Origin: Pomphorhynchus laevis
Lineage: Eukaryota > Acanthocephala > Palaeacanthocephala > Echinorhynchida > Pomphorhynchidae
DNA length: 64,000 bases
Assembly: GCA_012934845.2 (NCBI GenBank)
Contig: WNNJ02002419.1
Location: 124,001-188,000 of the forward strand
Direction of reading: 5' to 3'
The translations under genes and the position numbers were made by a program. The notes beneath the pieces were generated by a model, which made no database searches, was not told the DNA's origin, and worked only from the letters and a program-made list of their open reading frames with translations. This document shows positions 11,600 to 22,771 of the stretch, piece after piece. Each line of letters starts with the position of its first letter. The first letter of the stretch is position 1.

Positions 11600-12636
11600 T
11601 GGATGACTTGTTTTTAAGCTTTATAGAATATGAATTTGTTCATCTATATTTAGACAAGTAAAAGGTGTTCCAATGAGTGGTAATAGTAGCCCAATTATAG
11701 CTGACTTGTTTTTAAGCTTTATAGAATATGAATTTGTTCATAACTGTGTAAAAACTAAATCTAAACAATATAAATATATGAAATATATGTTTCGATACAT
11801 TGATGATATATGTGTATTTAATTCTAATAATTTTTAATCAATTAGTGAGCACATTTATCCAGAAAGCCTTATTCTTAACAAAACCAATATTAATGATAAA
11901 GAAGGTATATATCTAGATATGAACATTAAATTAACATTAACTAAAACTACTATTAATTTATATCGTAAAGATGACATATTTAAATTTACAAGAAACATAT
12001 TTTTGCATGAGCATTCATGCATACCATATAATATAAAATATAATACATTAAATAATGAAATTTTAAGAATTGCAACAATATGTAATGATATTGGCTTTCT
12101 TAAAAATCATTTAAATAATTTAATAGATACATATTTTAAACTAGGTTACTATAAAAATAACATCAAGCAGAAAATAGTAAAATATATAAATCAACACAAT
12201 AATATAAAGAATAAATTTAAACTCTTAAGTGGCAAATTTTTATGGATGGATAATAAATAATATACTTTGTATTAGAATAAGATACTAGATAGTTATTTCA
12301 GAGGAAATACATCATTAGCATGTATTTGACCCCGCTGCTATGTTGGGTAGAGGAGTTAGGGGCCGAAACCTGATAGCATAGAAGTTCCTCCTGATGACCT
12401 CTAATTATTATTCTGATACAACGTCTGTTATTTATTAGTCAATTCATAAAAATGACGTTTATTTTAAATTTCATTTTTTTAACTTGATTTAAATTATAGA
12501 AAATTTGAATTATAGAAAATCTAAAAGCAATTATTAATTTTATTATTAAATTATTAAATTTTGATTTAGCATTAATATGTTTTGTTTATTTTATAATTAT
12601 ATTAAATACGTAGACTCAGTTAGCTGATTGAATTAG
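11600..12636 (+). mobile_element. Penelope-like element, 3' half with UTR
   Basis: The sequence starts within RT motif B (GVPMSGNSSPIIADLFLSFI) after a local repeat of about 99 bp (GACTTGTTTTTAAGC occurs at about 11605 and 11704). It continues through the catalytic FRYIDDICVFNSNNF and the 113-residue open thumb frame at 11919-12260, ending LSGKFLWMDNK. It then has a 3' untranslated region of about 375 bp that ends with ACGTAGACTCAGTTAGCTGA. YIDD and the thumb signature are diagnostic of PLE reverse transcriptases. No GIY-YIG nuclease is visible downstream of the thumb. It lies within the large intron of the membrane-protein gene. Confidence 0.85.
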
Positions 12637-12690
12637 TATATCTGCTATATTTGATAATGGCTTTCCAATTCGAAAAATACGATTTCTTAC

Positions 12691-12816
12691 CGCAGCAAGT
12701 TCCGCGACCAAAACATATTCTCAGAGACGCAATCATTCCAGCTAGCAACCACAGCGCAACAATCACGACACCAATGCAAACTGGTATCCAATAGTCCAAT
12801 TCAGTACTTGTATTAG
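12691..12816 (-). CDS. Transmembrane exon of a single-pass membrane protein
   Basis: A 126-bp minus-strand exon with acceptor GTTTTTAAG and a strong donor GTAAGAA. It reads NTSTELDYWIPVCIGVV, IVALWLLAGMIASL and RICFGRGTCC: a glycosylation-type NTS, about 24 hydrophobic residues and a basic, cysteine-bearing stop-transfer. It is a phase 1-1 exon. Its final G joins the GT that opens the exon at 2602-3326, restoring a glycine codon. This layout (ectodomain, membrane span, cytoplasmic tail) is that of a type I receptor or adhesion protein. The ectodomain exons must lie further right and are not identified with confidence. Confidence 0.7.
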
Positions 12817-12867
12817 CTTAAAAACCATCATTTCGGAAATGGAACATCAAAATATTACTAAATTTAC

Positions 12868-12893
12868 CTTCATTTTGATGATCATCAACTAGG
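12868..12893 (-). CDS. Possible micro-exon upstream of the transmembrane exon
   Basis: A 26-bp minus-strand segment reading LVDDHQNE ends in GAAG before the donor GTAAATTT. Its closing G is in phase with the CT that opens the exon at 12691-12816. The acceptor (GAATGCAAAG) has a weak pyrimidine tract. Support is only phase and donor quality, so it could be chance. Confidence 0.35.
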
Positions 12894-14125
12894 CTTTGCA
12901 TTCAGGATATTGATGCCACCAGCGCAGATGATAATTAATTACAAAGCTAACTATACAATTGCATTTTAAATGAAAAAAATTATCATTTAGGTGTGGATCT
13001 TCTACCCTTTCTAAATATAAAAGTCGAATCAAGTCAATGTTTTGTTGAATTGTCAGTTAATTGAAACATTTGAATACTCCTTTAACCAGTTTTGGAACTA
13101 ATTGCCTATACTTCTCTGAAGAGCTGTTCTGTTTTGCTTGTTAAGAAGCAAGCGTATACACTTAAATTAGAGCAAAATAATACGAAAGCTATCTATAAAT
13201 AGAACAACAGTCTGTCTACTGAGAAATTATATGGTGATGGTGGCTACAACATACAGCTGTAAAGGCGAGTTTGTGGTACATTCTACATTTTTCCAACATA
13301 AGAAACCTTTTCGTGTTCGCCATTTCTGTTTGTACACTACGATGACGGTCACGTGCGTCACCACAACAATCTACAGGGTAAAGAAACGGAAAACAGTCTT
13401 CTTACATTTGAAAATACAAATAGAAAATATACAAGCTTTGACTAATTGAAATGCGAATGCACACATTTTCATTGTAGAGCACAATCAATATCCTTAGGCT
13501 ATATTCAGCAAAAAATATGATTTTTAAATTTAATTTGTGTAACAGTATTTCAACTTTCTTCGGAAAATATTCTAAAACTACGTGGAATAATATTTTAAAC
13601 TCATTAGTTATTGATTAATGGTACAGGTTTAATTGCTTATTTTAAAGTCAAATTAAGATCGGTAAGATAATGATTAGATAACCGAAATTGGTTGTCTAAA
13701 CGTATTGACCAACGTAAATATTTTGTTAAAAGAGGAACAAAATTGGGACTCGCGACCTATGAAAGAAGATCGCAAGTCATTGTAATTTATGCATTATCAT
13801 TTTTGTGTGTACCCTCGGCTATCATAAATACATAATCAATATATAGGCACCAGAATGCGAATTTGTCGATTGTAGGAGTAGCAGACAATTCCCAGTCCAT
13901 CTCCGTCAATTTGATAATAAAATGTACCCTCAAAAGTAAAGTGGGCTTGAGCAGTACAAAAATATAGTAGTATGGATCACTAATTGGTAGTTAGATACGT
14001 CTCGATACAATTTCTTCTTTTCTATTTAGCATTTGTTCCGCTTCGTTACGGAATCCGCTTTTTCCACTGTAATGCCAATGGGCCTTATTGATGGTTGATG
14101 TTCGTTTGTGCGAAGAACGCGGCCG
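12894..14125. other. Mostly non-coding region; one weak exon candidate
   Basis: No retroelement is recognised here. On the minus strand 13835-13980 is open and reads AHFTFEGTFYYQIDGDGLGI followed by VCYSYNRQIRIL, which looks protein-like and would suit an ectodomain of the neighbouring membrane-protein gene. Its splice borders are poor. The open stretch at 13231-13449 (plus) is readable on both strands and I cannot decide whether it codes. Confidence 0.3.
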
Positions 14126-14129
14126 TACC

Positions 14130-15466
14130 ATTAATAATACAAATTTATTTAATGTGGCAAATGCGTACAAGCTGTACGCTTACAAGTTCACAAACAAAAA
14201 TGAAAAAGTCAAGCAGATAAATTGTTTAAATGGGATCGGATTTGTCGTTTGAAGCACGGCAGGGAAGTTGATTGGCATATATGAATGGGCAAATGGTTCC
14301 ACGATAGAGTAGCAGCCACCAGGAAGGAGCGGAGTCCAAAGGAGGTAGAGTAGTTTGGGACATGTAAAAGAAGGGAATTACAGGAACGCAAGGAACAGTA
14401 AACAGGACGAGAATTATCAAGAAAAGGAAGGTTGAGAAATGAAGGGGTATGAGAAGTTATAAGGCGAAAAGCAATGATAAGAAGACGAATTTGAACACGA
14501 CAATAAATTGTAGGCAAATCGAGAGAAGCAAGATGGTAGGATGTATTATCAAAACGACGAAGACGGAGGATAATTCGGACAGCTGCGTTGACGATGCGTT
14601 GTAGGGGAAGAAGAGTGGATTTAGGTGAGTTAGAAAATAGACTAAGACAATAATCGAGTCTAGAAAAAAGGAGAGAAGATATGAGAGTCATACAAGAAGG
14701 GAAATCGATCAATCTACGAACTTGACGGAGGTTGCGGAGTATCAAGGTAGATGAGCGTACTTTATCTCTAACGAAAGGTTTAAGTGAAAGTCGGTTGTCA
14801 AAATGGAAGCATAGGAAAACGACATTATCAACGATAGGAAGAATTGTAGAATTTAATGATACGGAGGGAGGTTCGAAGCCGAGGCGTTGAGGTAGGATCC
14901 ACATAATTTTGGATTTATCAGGATTCAGAGAAAGGCGAAGGGAAGAAAGATGATTGGAAATTGAGACAAGACAGTCGGAAGCGGAAACACTAAGATCGTG
15001 AATACGATAAACAGGTGCATGAGCATAGATGAAAATGTCATCAGCATATTGCATAACATGGAAGTAAGATGTATGAGAAATCGAAGACAAATCACAAAGA
15101 AGAAGAGAGAAAAGTATAGGGCCTAATACGGAGCCTTGTGAAACACCGGAGGGGATGGACGAAGGATGAGAGAGAATAATTAGAATAGACGCGAAATGTA
15201 AGGTTTGATAGATATGAAGAAAACCATGATACAGTGGTTAAAGAGAAGCCATAATCATGACGAAGGCGATGGAGAAGAATCGAGTGATCGACGATGTCAA
15301 AATCAGACGATAGATGAAGAGAAACTATGACACTACATAATTTATGATCGCGCGATATGAGTAAGTCGTTATAAACTTTAAGACATGCAATTTCGGTAGA
15401 GTAATTAGAGCGAAAAGCGGCTTGAAAGGGAGGAAATAAGTTAGAGAAAAAGAGATATGTATTAAC
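14130..15466 (-). mobile_element. CR1/Jockey-type LINE copy, cut at the palindrome edge
   Basis: A 293-residue open frame (14209-15090) runs from QYADDIFIYAHAPVYRIHDL (RT motif C) through LSLNPDKSKIMWILPQR to YSTSFGLRSFLVAATLSWNH. Upstream codons reach back to the RT fingers. The 3' end at 14130-14190 has the family hairpin GCGTACAAGCTGTACGC. The match to the LINE at 20766-25400 stops exactly at 15466, where the giant inverted repeat begins. Nearly intact coding in the C-terminal half suggests a fairly young copy. Confidence 0.88.
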
Positions 15467-15489
15467 TTTGTCTATCGTATGAACAAAGA

Positions 15490-15521
15490 TACATGTTCAT
15501 CTTGTAAATGATGAACATGTA
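15490..15521. repeat. 12-bp inverted repeat at palindrome outer edge
   Basis: TACATGTTCATC and its exact reverse complement are separated by 8 bases, 24 bp inside the outer boundary of the left arm. The mirror copy is at 40571-40602. It could be a breakpoint-associated hairpin or just the end of the PLE fragment. Confidence 0.7.
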
Positions 15522-16040
15522 TTATATTTTATATTATATGGTATTCATTTATTCTTTATATTATTGTGTTGATTTATATATTTTACTATTTTCTGCTTGA
15601 TGTTATTTTTTATAGTAACCTAGTTAAAAATATGAATCTATTAAATTATTTAAATGATTTTGAAGAAAGCCAATATCATTACATATTGTTGCAATTCTTA
15701 AAATTTCATTATTTAATGTATTATATTTTATATTATATGGTATGCATGAATGCTCATGCAAAAATATGTTTCTTGTAAATTTAAATATGTCATCTTTACG
15801 ATATAAATTAATGGTAGTTTTAGTTAATGTTAATTTAATGTTCATATCTAGATATCCACCTTCTTTATCATTAATATTAGTTTTATTAAGAATAAGGCTT
15901 TCTGGATAAATTTGTTCACTAATTGAATAAAAATTATTAGAATTAAATACACATATATCATCAATGTATCGAAACATATATTTCATGTCATCTTTACGAT
16001 ATAAATTAAAAGTAGTTTTAATGTACCAGTGAACATCCAC
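15522..16040 (-). mobile_element. Penelope-like element fragment (left arm)
   Basis: A 138-residue open minus-strand frame (15624-16040) contains MFRYIDDICVFNSNNFYSI (catalytic YIDD), ESLILNKTNINDKEGGYLDM and the thumb up to LNNLIDSYF. It has a short internal duplication of NLYRKDD. The 3' UTR is missing. An identical mirror copy occupies 40052-40570. Confidence 0.85.
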
Positions 16041-16734
16041 TGGTAGTTATGCTTCGGTTGCTAAGAATGCGGTTTATCTTACACTCCTCGCTACTTCTCG
16101 TCATTATTTTTCACCAGCATCAGAAACTGACATGGGGAAGTGAACTACTTGAGAGTTAACTACTTTTCAATAAAAACAAGATATATTATATAGAAATACT
16201 TATGCTTTGTCATGTAAGCTATACAATCAATTTTCATTACAGTCGTACTGAACTTCTGAGTGAAACCATCATGTAAGTCAATTATGGCCTGCCAAACACG
16301 GCAATCCATAATGTTTTCTGGCCCTCTAAACTTTCTGCAATTTTTCACTTGACAATCTTACTTTTGAAATCTTTCATGTTTAAATATTTTACTGTGATCT
16401 CTATAATAAACTTTATTAAGTCACGAAATATTTGTAGTATGATTGATAAACTAGTAGCACATGAATATTTGTAAATGCTACAGTATATAAACCAGATATT
16501 AAATCTGTCATTAGAGATGCAACCACAGAAATTCCGCTAATAATGTATAAATTGTTGTATAAATGTATCGGTCTGATCGAAGTGATTCATATTTTTTATT
16601 CGATTAAAAATTTTCTTAGGTATTTGCTAAGTTATCTTTGCTGGTACGTATATAAAATTTTAGAGATAAATAATTTTTTTGTCATCATATATTATATTCT
16701 TGACGATAAAAATAAATTAAAGTTTTTAAATAGT
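16041..16734. other. Unassigned AT-rich sequence
   Basis: Small open frames (16160-16348 minus and 16543-16737 plus) show no recognisable domain and lie in low-complexity AT-rich DNA. They are duplicated exactly in the other arm at 39355-39932, which reflects arm identity, not coding constraint. Confidence 0.4.
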
Positions 16735-17420
16735 TAATACTGATCCACTATTGATAAATAATTATTGAAGCTGGATAATATATATCCAGCTCCAATAATT
16801 ATATATAATAATCATATATATAAGTATATATATGTATATATATGTATTTTTATCTTGACGATAAAAATAGATTAAAGTTTATAAATAGTTGATAATGATC
16901 TATTATTGATAAATAATTATTGGAGGTAGATCGAAGAAAATAGTTAATTATTTTTAATATTTCGCTAACTTCTGTTAGCATCTTCAGGAAATTTCCTAAT
17001 TTTCTGTCATCAGGACGAACTGATTGTCATTTCAATGAACTTATGAGGATTTTAAATAGTTAATACTGATCCATTATTGATAAATAATTATTACAGCTGG
17101 ATTAAAGAAATAAATTGACGATGAAAATAAATTAAAGTTTATAAATAGTTGATAATGATCAATTATTGATAAATAATTATTGGAGCTGGATCAAAGAAAA
17201 TAAGAAATTATTTTTAATATTTCGCTAACTTCTGTTAGCATCTTCAGGAAATTTCCTAAAGAAATAAGAAATTATTTTTGATTTTTCGCTAATTACTGTT
17301 AGCATCTTCAGAAAATTACTGAAGATTACTGTAATTTTCTGTAGATGCTAACAGTAGTTATCGAAATATCAAAAATAATTTTTTTCCTTTGATCCAGCTC
17401 CAATAATTATTTATAAATCA
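16735..17420. repeat. Cluster of hairpin-bearing short repeats
   Basis: A module of about 150-200 bp recurs in both orientations. It consists of AATAATTATTGGAGCTGGAT, then ATTTTTAATATTTCGC and the hairpin GCTAACTTCTGTTAGC, then CATCTTCAGGAAATTTCC. Hairpin words lie near 16965, 17227, 17290 and, reversed, near 17345; another is near 20370. A partial spacer word ATCATTATCAACTATTT lies between modules. This looks like a nest of small non-autonomous elements. The mirror is at 38672-39357. Confidence 0.7.
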
Positions 17421-18043
17421 AAGTATTTTAAGGCGTTTAATATATTTCACTGATACTGATCGGATTTGAACTCAGGACGTCTGTATTGCGATAAATTCTT
17501 CTGATTGTGTACAACATTAACCTCAAAATAATTTAACCTCAACATATCAAAATATTTTGGTTTGTACGCTGAAGAATTCGGTGTTAAAAAATGTCTTTGC
17601 TCGGACATCATCTTTAAGATCACCGCTTGAGCGCATTAACCGTTGGAAGAAAAACCCTTTTCGGCCAAAGCTGTTTAACTTATTCATATGTTAACATTTT
17701 TTGAGTCCTAGAGTACATGTGCCTAAATACGTTTTTTGTTGTCTCTGAGGTTCCCGGTGTGTTTTTCCGCAATTTTATGAATCAAATTTTCTTGGCTTAT
17801 CTATATTATCCAATTTGTAGCTTTGACTTTCAACAACCAGTTCAGTTTTCGTTATACAGCACCACCTCATTTTCGAGTACATTCTATAGGTCATAAATTT
17901 CCTCTATCTTGACTTCTACCTAATGCTCTCAATTTCATCCTATAGTTTTCGCGTATTCCGCCTTCCCCAGCCAATTTACTCGCTATCATTTTTCTTCAAT
18001 TTTAGATTCGTTTTAATGTGGATAGGGAAAAGCGGTAGAGGCT

Positions 18044-18242
18044 TTGTCATAGATAATCAGACACCATCCTGTTTTTGAGTTTATGAAGGCCGACATTTTT
18101 ATTAAGTCAAAAGTCTAGTATATTCTAGTTTAATATCTCGATATATGTTTTATTTGGAGTAAATCTTTCCTTGCATATTACGTTCTGACCAAGTCTATTT
18201 TACAACAATGTTCGCAATCATGCACATTCAGTTCAATATTTC
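18044..18242. repeat. Direct repeat, upstream member
   Basis: A repeat of about 199 bp begins TTGTCATAGATAATCAGACA and ends TTCAATATTTC. It recurs at 18973-19175 with about five differences, spacing 929 bp. The pair encloses 730 bp. The start resembles the LTR of the element at 28007 (shared AGATAATCAG), so the pair may be terminal repeats of a small LTR-type fossil. I see no target duplication. Confidence 0.7.
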
Positions 18243-18272
18243 TTTCCCACGATCGCATTAAAGAATTTTGCA

Positions 18273-18509
18273 TTAAAAACCGCTAAGTTTATTGAGGATT
18301 CTATTTTCCTCTGTTTGTGACAATAAGAGAGGGTAGGAACTGATCATATTTTCAATTCTGAGTTCTTTGTTGTCATTAAACTCTCCAACTAACCAATTCA
18401 TTCTCAATTTCAAAACTTTACTAATATCGCATGTTAAGTATTTTATATTTACTCGTCCTTCAAGCGTCATTGCGAAAGTATACAGTGCCAATCCACTATA
18501 TCCTGTCAT
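18273..18509 (-). CDS. Hypothetical 78-residue ORF between direct repeats
   Basis: Open from an ATG, reading MTGYSGLALYTFAMTLEGRV and ending ENRILNKLSGF. No family is recognised. It lies inside the 730-bp interval between the two direct repeats, so it could be a scrap of a small mobile element. An identical copy in the other arm (37583-37819) reflects arm identity and gives no independent support for coding. Confidence 0.3.
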   Translation of the reverse strand: MTGYSGLALYTFAMTLEGRVNIKYLTCDISKVLKLRMNWLVGEFNDNKELRIENMISSYPLLLSQTEENRILNKLSGF

Positions 18510-18972
18510 CCAACAAAATCAAACACACTATAATTGTTCCTCACCATTTTGTAACGCAAAGTTATAGTAGCGGAGTCAAAATACGCGGAGTGACCCTCAC
18601 CAAAGCTAAATCATCATGCAATTTGTGAAAAAAATCATAATCTCACAGGAATTGCTCTTCTTGTAAAGTTTCGTTTTAATTTCCTCTAGTCTCCTGGAAG
18701 CAATTTATATGGTTGAATATTGATTAGGGCAGGTAGACTTCCACAAGAACAAAATTTCAACATCCAATATTCAAATATTTTTCATTCTTATTATCAAAAG
18801 GAAGCTTTAGTGGTTTTTTTAAACTTGTTTTTATCACTATAGAGTAAATATTTCCTCCCCATTTTATCATTATTTAACTTTGATCACCCATCAATGTCCG
18901 TGTATACCATAACGCTTTCGAAATCTGTAATTACTTATTATTGAATAGTATTTGATGAGATGATCAACTTTT

Positions 18973-19175
18973 TTGTCATAGATAATCAGACACCATCCTG
19001 TTTTTGAGTTTATGAAGGCCGACATTTTTATTAAGTTAAAAGTCTAGTATATTCTAGTTTAATATTTCGATATATGTTTTATTTGGAGTGAATCTTTCCT
19101 TGCATATTACGTTCTCACCAAGTCTCTATTTTACATAACAATGTTCGCAATCATGCACATTCAGTTCAATATTTC
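18973..19175. repeat. Direct repeat, downstream member
   Basis: Partner of 18044-18242. It carries small insertions in the AGTCTCTATTTTACATAACA portion relative to the partner. Flanking bases beyond the right end differ (ATAAATAT against TTTCCCAC). Confidence 0.7.
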
Positions 19176-20500
19176 ATAAATATATATACAATATAAATAT
19201 TACGTCATTACGATATAAATTAATAGTTATCTCGAATTGTATTTCCATACATTTGAAATTGTAATTTGGAAATTATATCAGTATATAAAAATTAATCGAT
19301 TAGATAATATTATTTTTAAAGTAGCAATTTATGCGTAGTCTGATTAATTTTGCAGAATAAGCAATTATTTTAATCGGTTATCTTTACCAGATGGTGATAA
19401 TTTAAAACTAAATCATCCGTCTAAAATTTTATTACTTTTAGCCTCGTTATCAAATATGGAATAATTGATAGTTAATATAACACGATTTATTATCTAATAA
19501 TAGATATATAAATACTTGTATTATAATTGTAATATAAAGATTATGAAGATTACAGATTAATAGAAATAAATTTATAAATCATTTATAGATTTCTTTTGAA
19601 ATTGTAATTTGGAGATTATAATCTTTATTTTACAGATCATATAAGTATATAATCTATATCATAGATAATACTATAGTCTGTACTGTAGATAAAGACTATA
19701 CTATAGATTATATCTATATTCTATATATTATCGATTATAGAAAAAACTAAGTGATAAAAATATAAAATTGATAAAGATCCACGAACCGGAACGTTTTGCA
19801 AAACAGATAAGCTAACCGAGTCTATGTATTTATATAATTTATAAATTAATAAATAATAAAAATTAAATAATTAAATAATTAATAATGATAAATAACAAAA
19901 TAATTTTAGTATAAAATAAAAGGGAAGTTTTTTAAAAAGCTTTTTAATGTGGTAATTATGGAGCTACTGGTCTGCAGCTATCTAGAAGCTTATAATAAAC
20001 GAATGTTTTTAAAATATCATTTAATGTTCTATAAATCGTCAGTGCAAAGAAATAACTAAACACTTCACGCACTATCATGTAATTTAGTTGCAATATCAAA
20101 TATTAAGGCACAATATAAAATATAGTTATGCGGACACTCATAATTTCATATAAACATGCGTCATCTAAACATTAAAATTGTCTATGAAGGCTTCTAACAA
20201 ATCAACATCATAAGAAATATTAGATTGAACATGTATATATGGATATATACTATATTTTATATTGTTTATAATTATTTAAATAATAAATGTAATTATATTT
20301 AATTTCTTATTTGTTTGATTTCTTAATTATATCAGCATCTACATTTAAAAAAACTGTAATTTTCTGAAGATGCTAACAGAAGTTAGCGAAATATCAAAAA
20401 TAATATATTTCCTTTGATCCAGTTCCAATAATTATTTATCAATAATGGATCATTATCAACTATTTACAAAGTTAATGTAACTTTACTTTAATGTAACTAA
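19176..20500. other. AT-rich gene-free region
   Basis: The sequence is low-complexity with nested TATA-rich palindromes near 19610-19740. A variant of the PLE terminal word (GCTAACCGAGTCTATGTATT) lies at 19810-19829, and a hairpin repeat near 20370. No gene is supported. It is mirrored at 35592-36916. Confidence 0.5.
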
Positions 20501-20502
20501 CT

Positions 20503-20763
20503 TTGTATTATGGGTTATATAGTTTTTTAAGAAAATCTTTATTATTAGTATTCGTTCTATATGGCTTGCCTGTCATAGATAGTAGCCACAATGTTGTAGC
20601 GAGTGTTCCACTTCGGAGGAAAACTTATGAAAAACTTAATAATCAATATACTAATTGGTCATTTGAAGGCCTAGCACAAGCGAAATCAGAAATACTAAAC
20701 TTGGGACCTGATTTTGTACTACCATATGCAACTAATTCTGATCTCCTTAACGAAGGAGTATAA
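20503..20763 (+). mobile_element. Possible Penelope-like N-terminal fragment
   Basis: 86 open residues without an ATG, including RRKTYEKLNNQYTNWSFEGL and AKSEILNLGPDFVLPYA. The phrase E-x-LxLGPxFVLP is typical of the region just before the RT fingers in PLE proteins. The frame ends right at the 3' end of the neighbouring LINE, so the LINE probably inserted into this fragment. Mirror: 35329-35589. Confidence 0.5.
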
Positions 20764-21099
20764 TAATACAATAATTTATTTAACGTGACAAATGCTAGCA
20801 AAATATACGCTTACATGACCACTAACAAACAAAAGAACATAAAAAGTCACAGATAATTAGTTAATTGTTAAAATGGAATTGGATTTGGCGTTTAAAGCAC
20901 GACATAGATGTTGATTGGCGGATATGAATAGGCAGTTGATTCCACAAGAGAGGAGCAGCCACAACGAAGGAGCGGAAGCCAAAAGAGGTAGAGTAGTTTG
21001 GGACATGTAAAAGAAGGGAATTACGGGAATGCAGAGCACAATACACAATACGAGAATTGTCGAGAAAAGGAAGGTTGAGAAATGAAGGGGTATGAGAAG

Positions 21100-21759
21100 T
21101 TATAAGGCGAAAAGCAATGATAAAAGACGAATTTGAACACGACAATAAATGGTAGGCCAATCAAGAGAAACAAGATAGGGGGATTTATGATCAAAACGAC
21201 GAAGACGGAGGATAATTCGGACAGCTGCGTTGACGATGCGTTGTAGGGGAAGAAGAGTGGATTTAGGTGAGTTAGAAAATAGACTAAGACAATAATCGAG
21301 TCTTGAGAAAAGAAGAGAAGATATGAGAGTCATGCAAGAAGGGAAATCGATCAATCTACGAACTTGACAGAGATTGCGGAGTATCAAGGTAGATGAGCGT
21401 ACTTTATCACTAAGGAAAGGTTTAAGTGAAAGTCGGTTGTCGAAATGAAAGCCTAGGAAAACGAAATTATCAACGATAGGAAGAATTGTAGAATTTAATG
21501 ATACGAAAGGGGGTTCTACGCCGGAGCGTTGAGGTAGGATCCACATAATTTTAGATTTATCAGGATTCAGAGAAAGGCGAAGGGAAGAAATATGATTGGA
21601 AATTGAGACAAGACAGCTGGAAACAGAAACACTAAGATCATGAATACGATAAGCAGGTGCATGAGCATAGATGAAAATGTCATCAGCATATTGCATAACA
21701 TGGACGTTAAATTTATGAGAAATCGAAGAGAAGTCACCGAGAAGAAGAGAGAAAAGCAT
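21100..21759 (-). CDS. LINE ORF2 segment: RT catalytic core and C-terminal domain
   Basis: A 219-residue open stretch begins MLFSLLLGDFSSISHKFN, then HVMQYADDIFIYAHAPAYRI (motif C, YADD), SLRLSLNPDKSKIMWILPQR (motif D) and VFLGFHFDNRLSLKPF (motif E and thumb). A one-base deletion relative to the right-arm copy shifts the frame at about 21121. The rest of the C-terminal domain continues at 20861-21160. Confidence 0.8.
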   Translation of the reverse strand: MLFSLLLGDFSSISHKFNVHVMQYADDIFIYAHAPAYRIHDLSVSVSSCLVSISNHISSLRLSLNPDKSKIMWILPQRSGVEPPFVSLNSTILPIVDNFVFLGFHFDNRLSLKPFLSDKVRSSTLILRNLCQVRRLIDFPSCMTLISSLLFSRLDYCLSLFSNSPKSTLLPLQRIVNAAVRIILRLRRFDHKSPYLVSLDWPTIYCRVQIRLLSLLFAL

Positions 21760-22065
21760 AGGGCCTAATACGGAGCCTTGTGGAACACCGGTCGGGATGG
21801 ATGAAGGATGGGAGAGAGAAGAGTTAGAATAGACGCGAAATGTACGGTTTGATAGATATGAAGAAAACCATAATACAGTCGGTAAAGAGAAGCCATAATC
21901 ATGACGAAGGCGATGTAGAAGAATCGAGTGATCGACGATGTCAAAAGCAGACGATAGATCAAGAGAAACTATGACACTACATAATTTATGATCGCGCGAG
22001 ATAAGTAAGTCATTATAAACTTTAAGACATGTAATTTCAGTAAAGCGATTACAGCAAAAAGCAGA

Positions 22066-22461
22066 TTAGAAGGGAGGAAACAAGTTGGAGGAAAATAGAT
22101 ATGCATTAACTTGCTTGAGAACGAGATGCTCAAGGAGTTTAGAGAGGGTTGGGAGAAGTGTGATTGGACGGTACGAAGATGGTAGTGAGGAGTCGAGATA
22201 TTGCTTTTTGATGAGAAGACGAACTGTGGCGCATTTCCAGATGGAAGGAAATGTACGGCTACGGATGGACGAGTTGAACAATGTGGTTAGGACGGGTGAG
22301 ATAGCAGAGCAGATATTTTTAAGCAAGTGAGTTGGAATTGGGTAAGAAGGAGAGGTTTTATTAGATAATGACAGAAGAACCGAAGAAACTTTATCAGATG
22401 AAACGGGAAGAAGGTGGAATAGCTCTGGCAGGGAAGCATTTAAAGAGAAGCGAGGGTACAA
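22066..22461 (-). CDS. LINE ORF2 segment: RT fingers
   Basis: 131 open residues with SSVLLSLSNKTSPSYPIPTH, then CATVRLLIKKQYLDSSLPSS and YRPITLLPTLSKLLEHLVLK, the usual fingers/RT-1 region of CR1/Jockey reverse transcriptases. It is identical in sequence to the right-arm copy at 33630-34025. Confidence 0.8.
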   Translation of the reverse strand: MYPRFSLNASLPELFHLLPVSSDKVSSVLLSLSNKTSPSYPIPTHLLKNICSAISPVLTTLFNSSIRSRTFPSIWKCATVRLLIKKQYLDSSLPSSYRPITLLPTLSKLLEHLVLKQVNAYLFSSNLFPPF

Positions 22462-22771
22462 GGGGGCTGTGGGTAGTAGGGAAAGTAAATTAGATAGCTT
22501 AGTTTGTAGATAAGAAGAGAATTCATCAGGATTTATATTACAACAAGTAGATGATCGTGAAAGAATTGAGTTTAAGATTTTCCAATGAGATTTAGAGTTG
22601 AAAGATGACTCGAGTTTATTTCGCCAAAAGATAACATCTTATATAAGAATAAGATGTGAACGGCATAGAGAAAAGTAGGAATCACGGAGATTTGGATGGA
22701 GTGAGTTGAGAAAACGTTTAAGAAAGCGATTATACACACGAAAAGAGTGACGGAGTCGACGCTTAAAAAGA

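Noticed and set aside
13231-13449. 72-residue plus-strand frame and two minus-strand readings of the same DNA
   Set aside because: All look equally plausible and none has clear splice borders or homology, so no strand can be chosen.
16543-16737. 64-residue hydrophobic frame, identical in both palindrome arms
   Set aside because: The AT-rich composition alone yields Ile/Leu/Tyr-rich frames, and arm identity is not evidence of coding.
18367-18628. Overlapping plus-strand frames opposite the 78-residue ORF
   Set aside because: They are shadow frames with no motif. The minus-strand frame has the better start and composition.
22085-22330. Plus-strand 81-residue frame with many Arg residues (mirror at 33761-34006)
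   Set aside because: It is the antisense of the conserved LINE RT fingers, and its identity in both arms follows from the palindrome.
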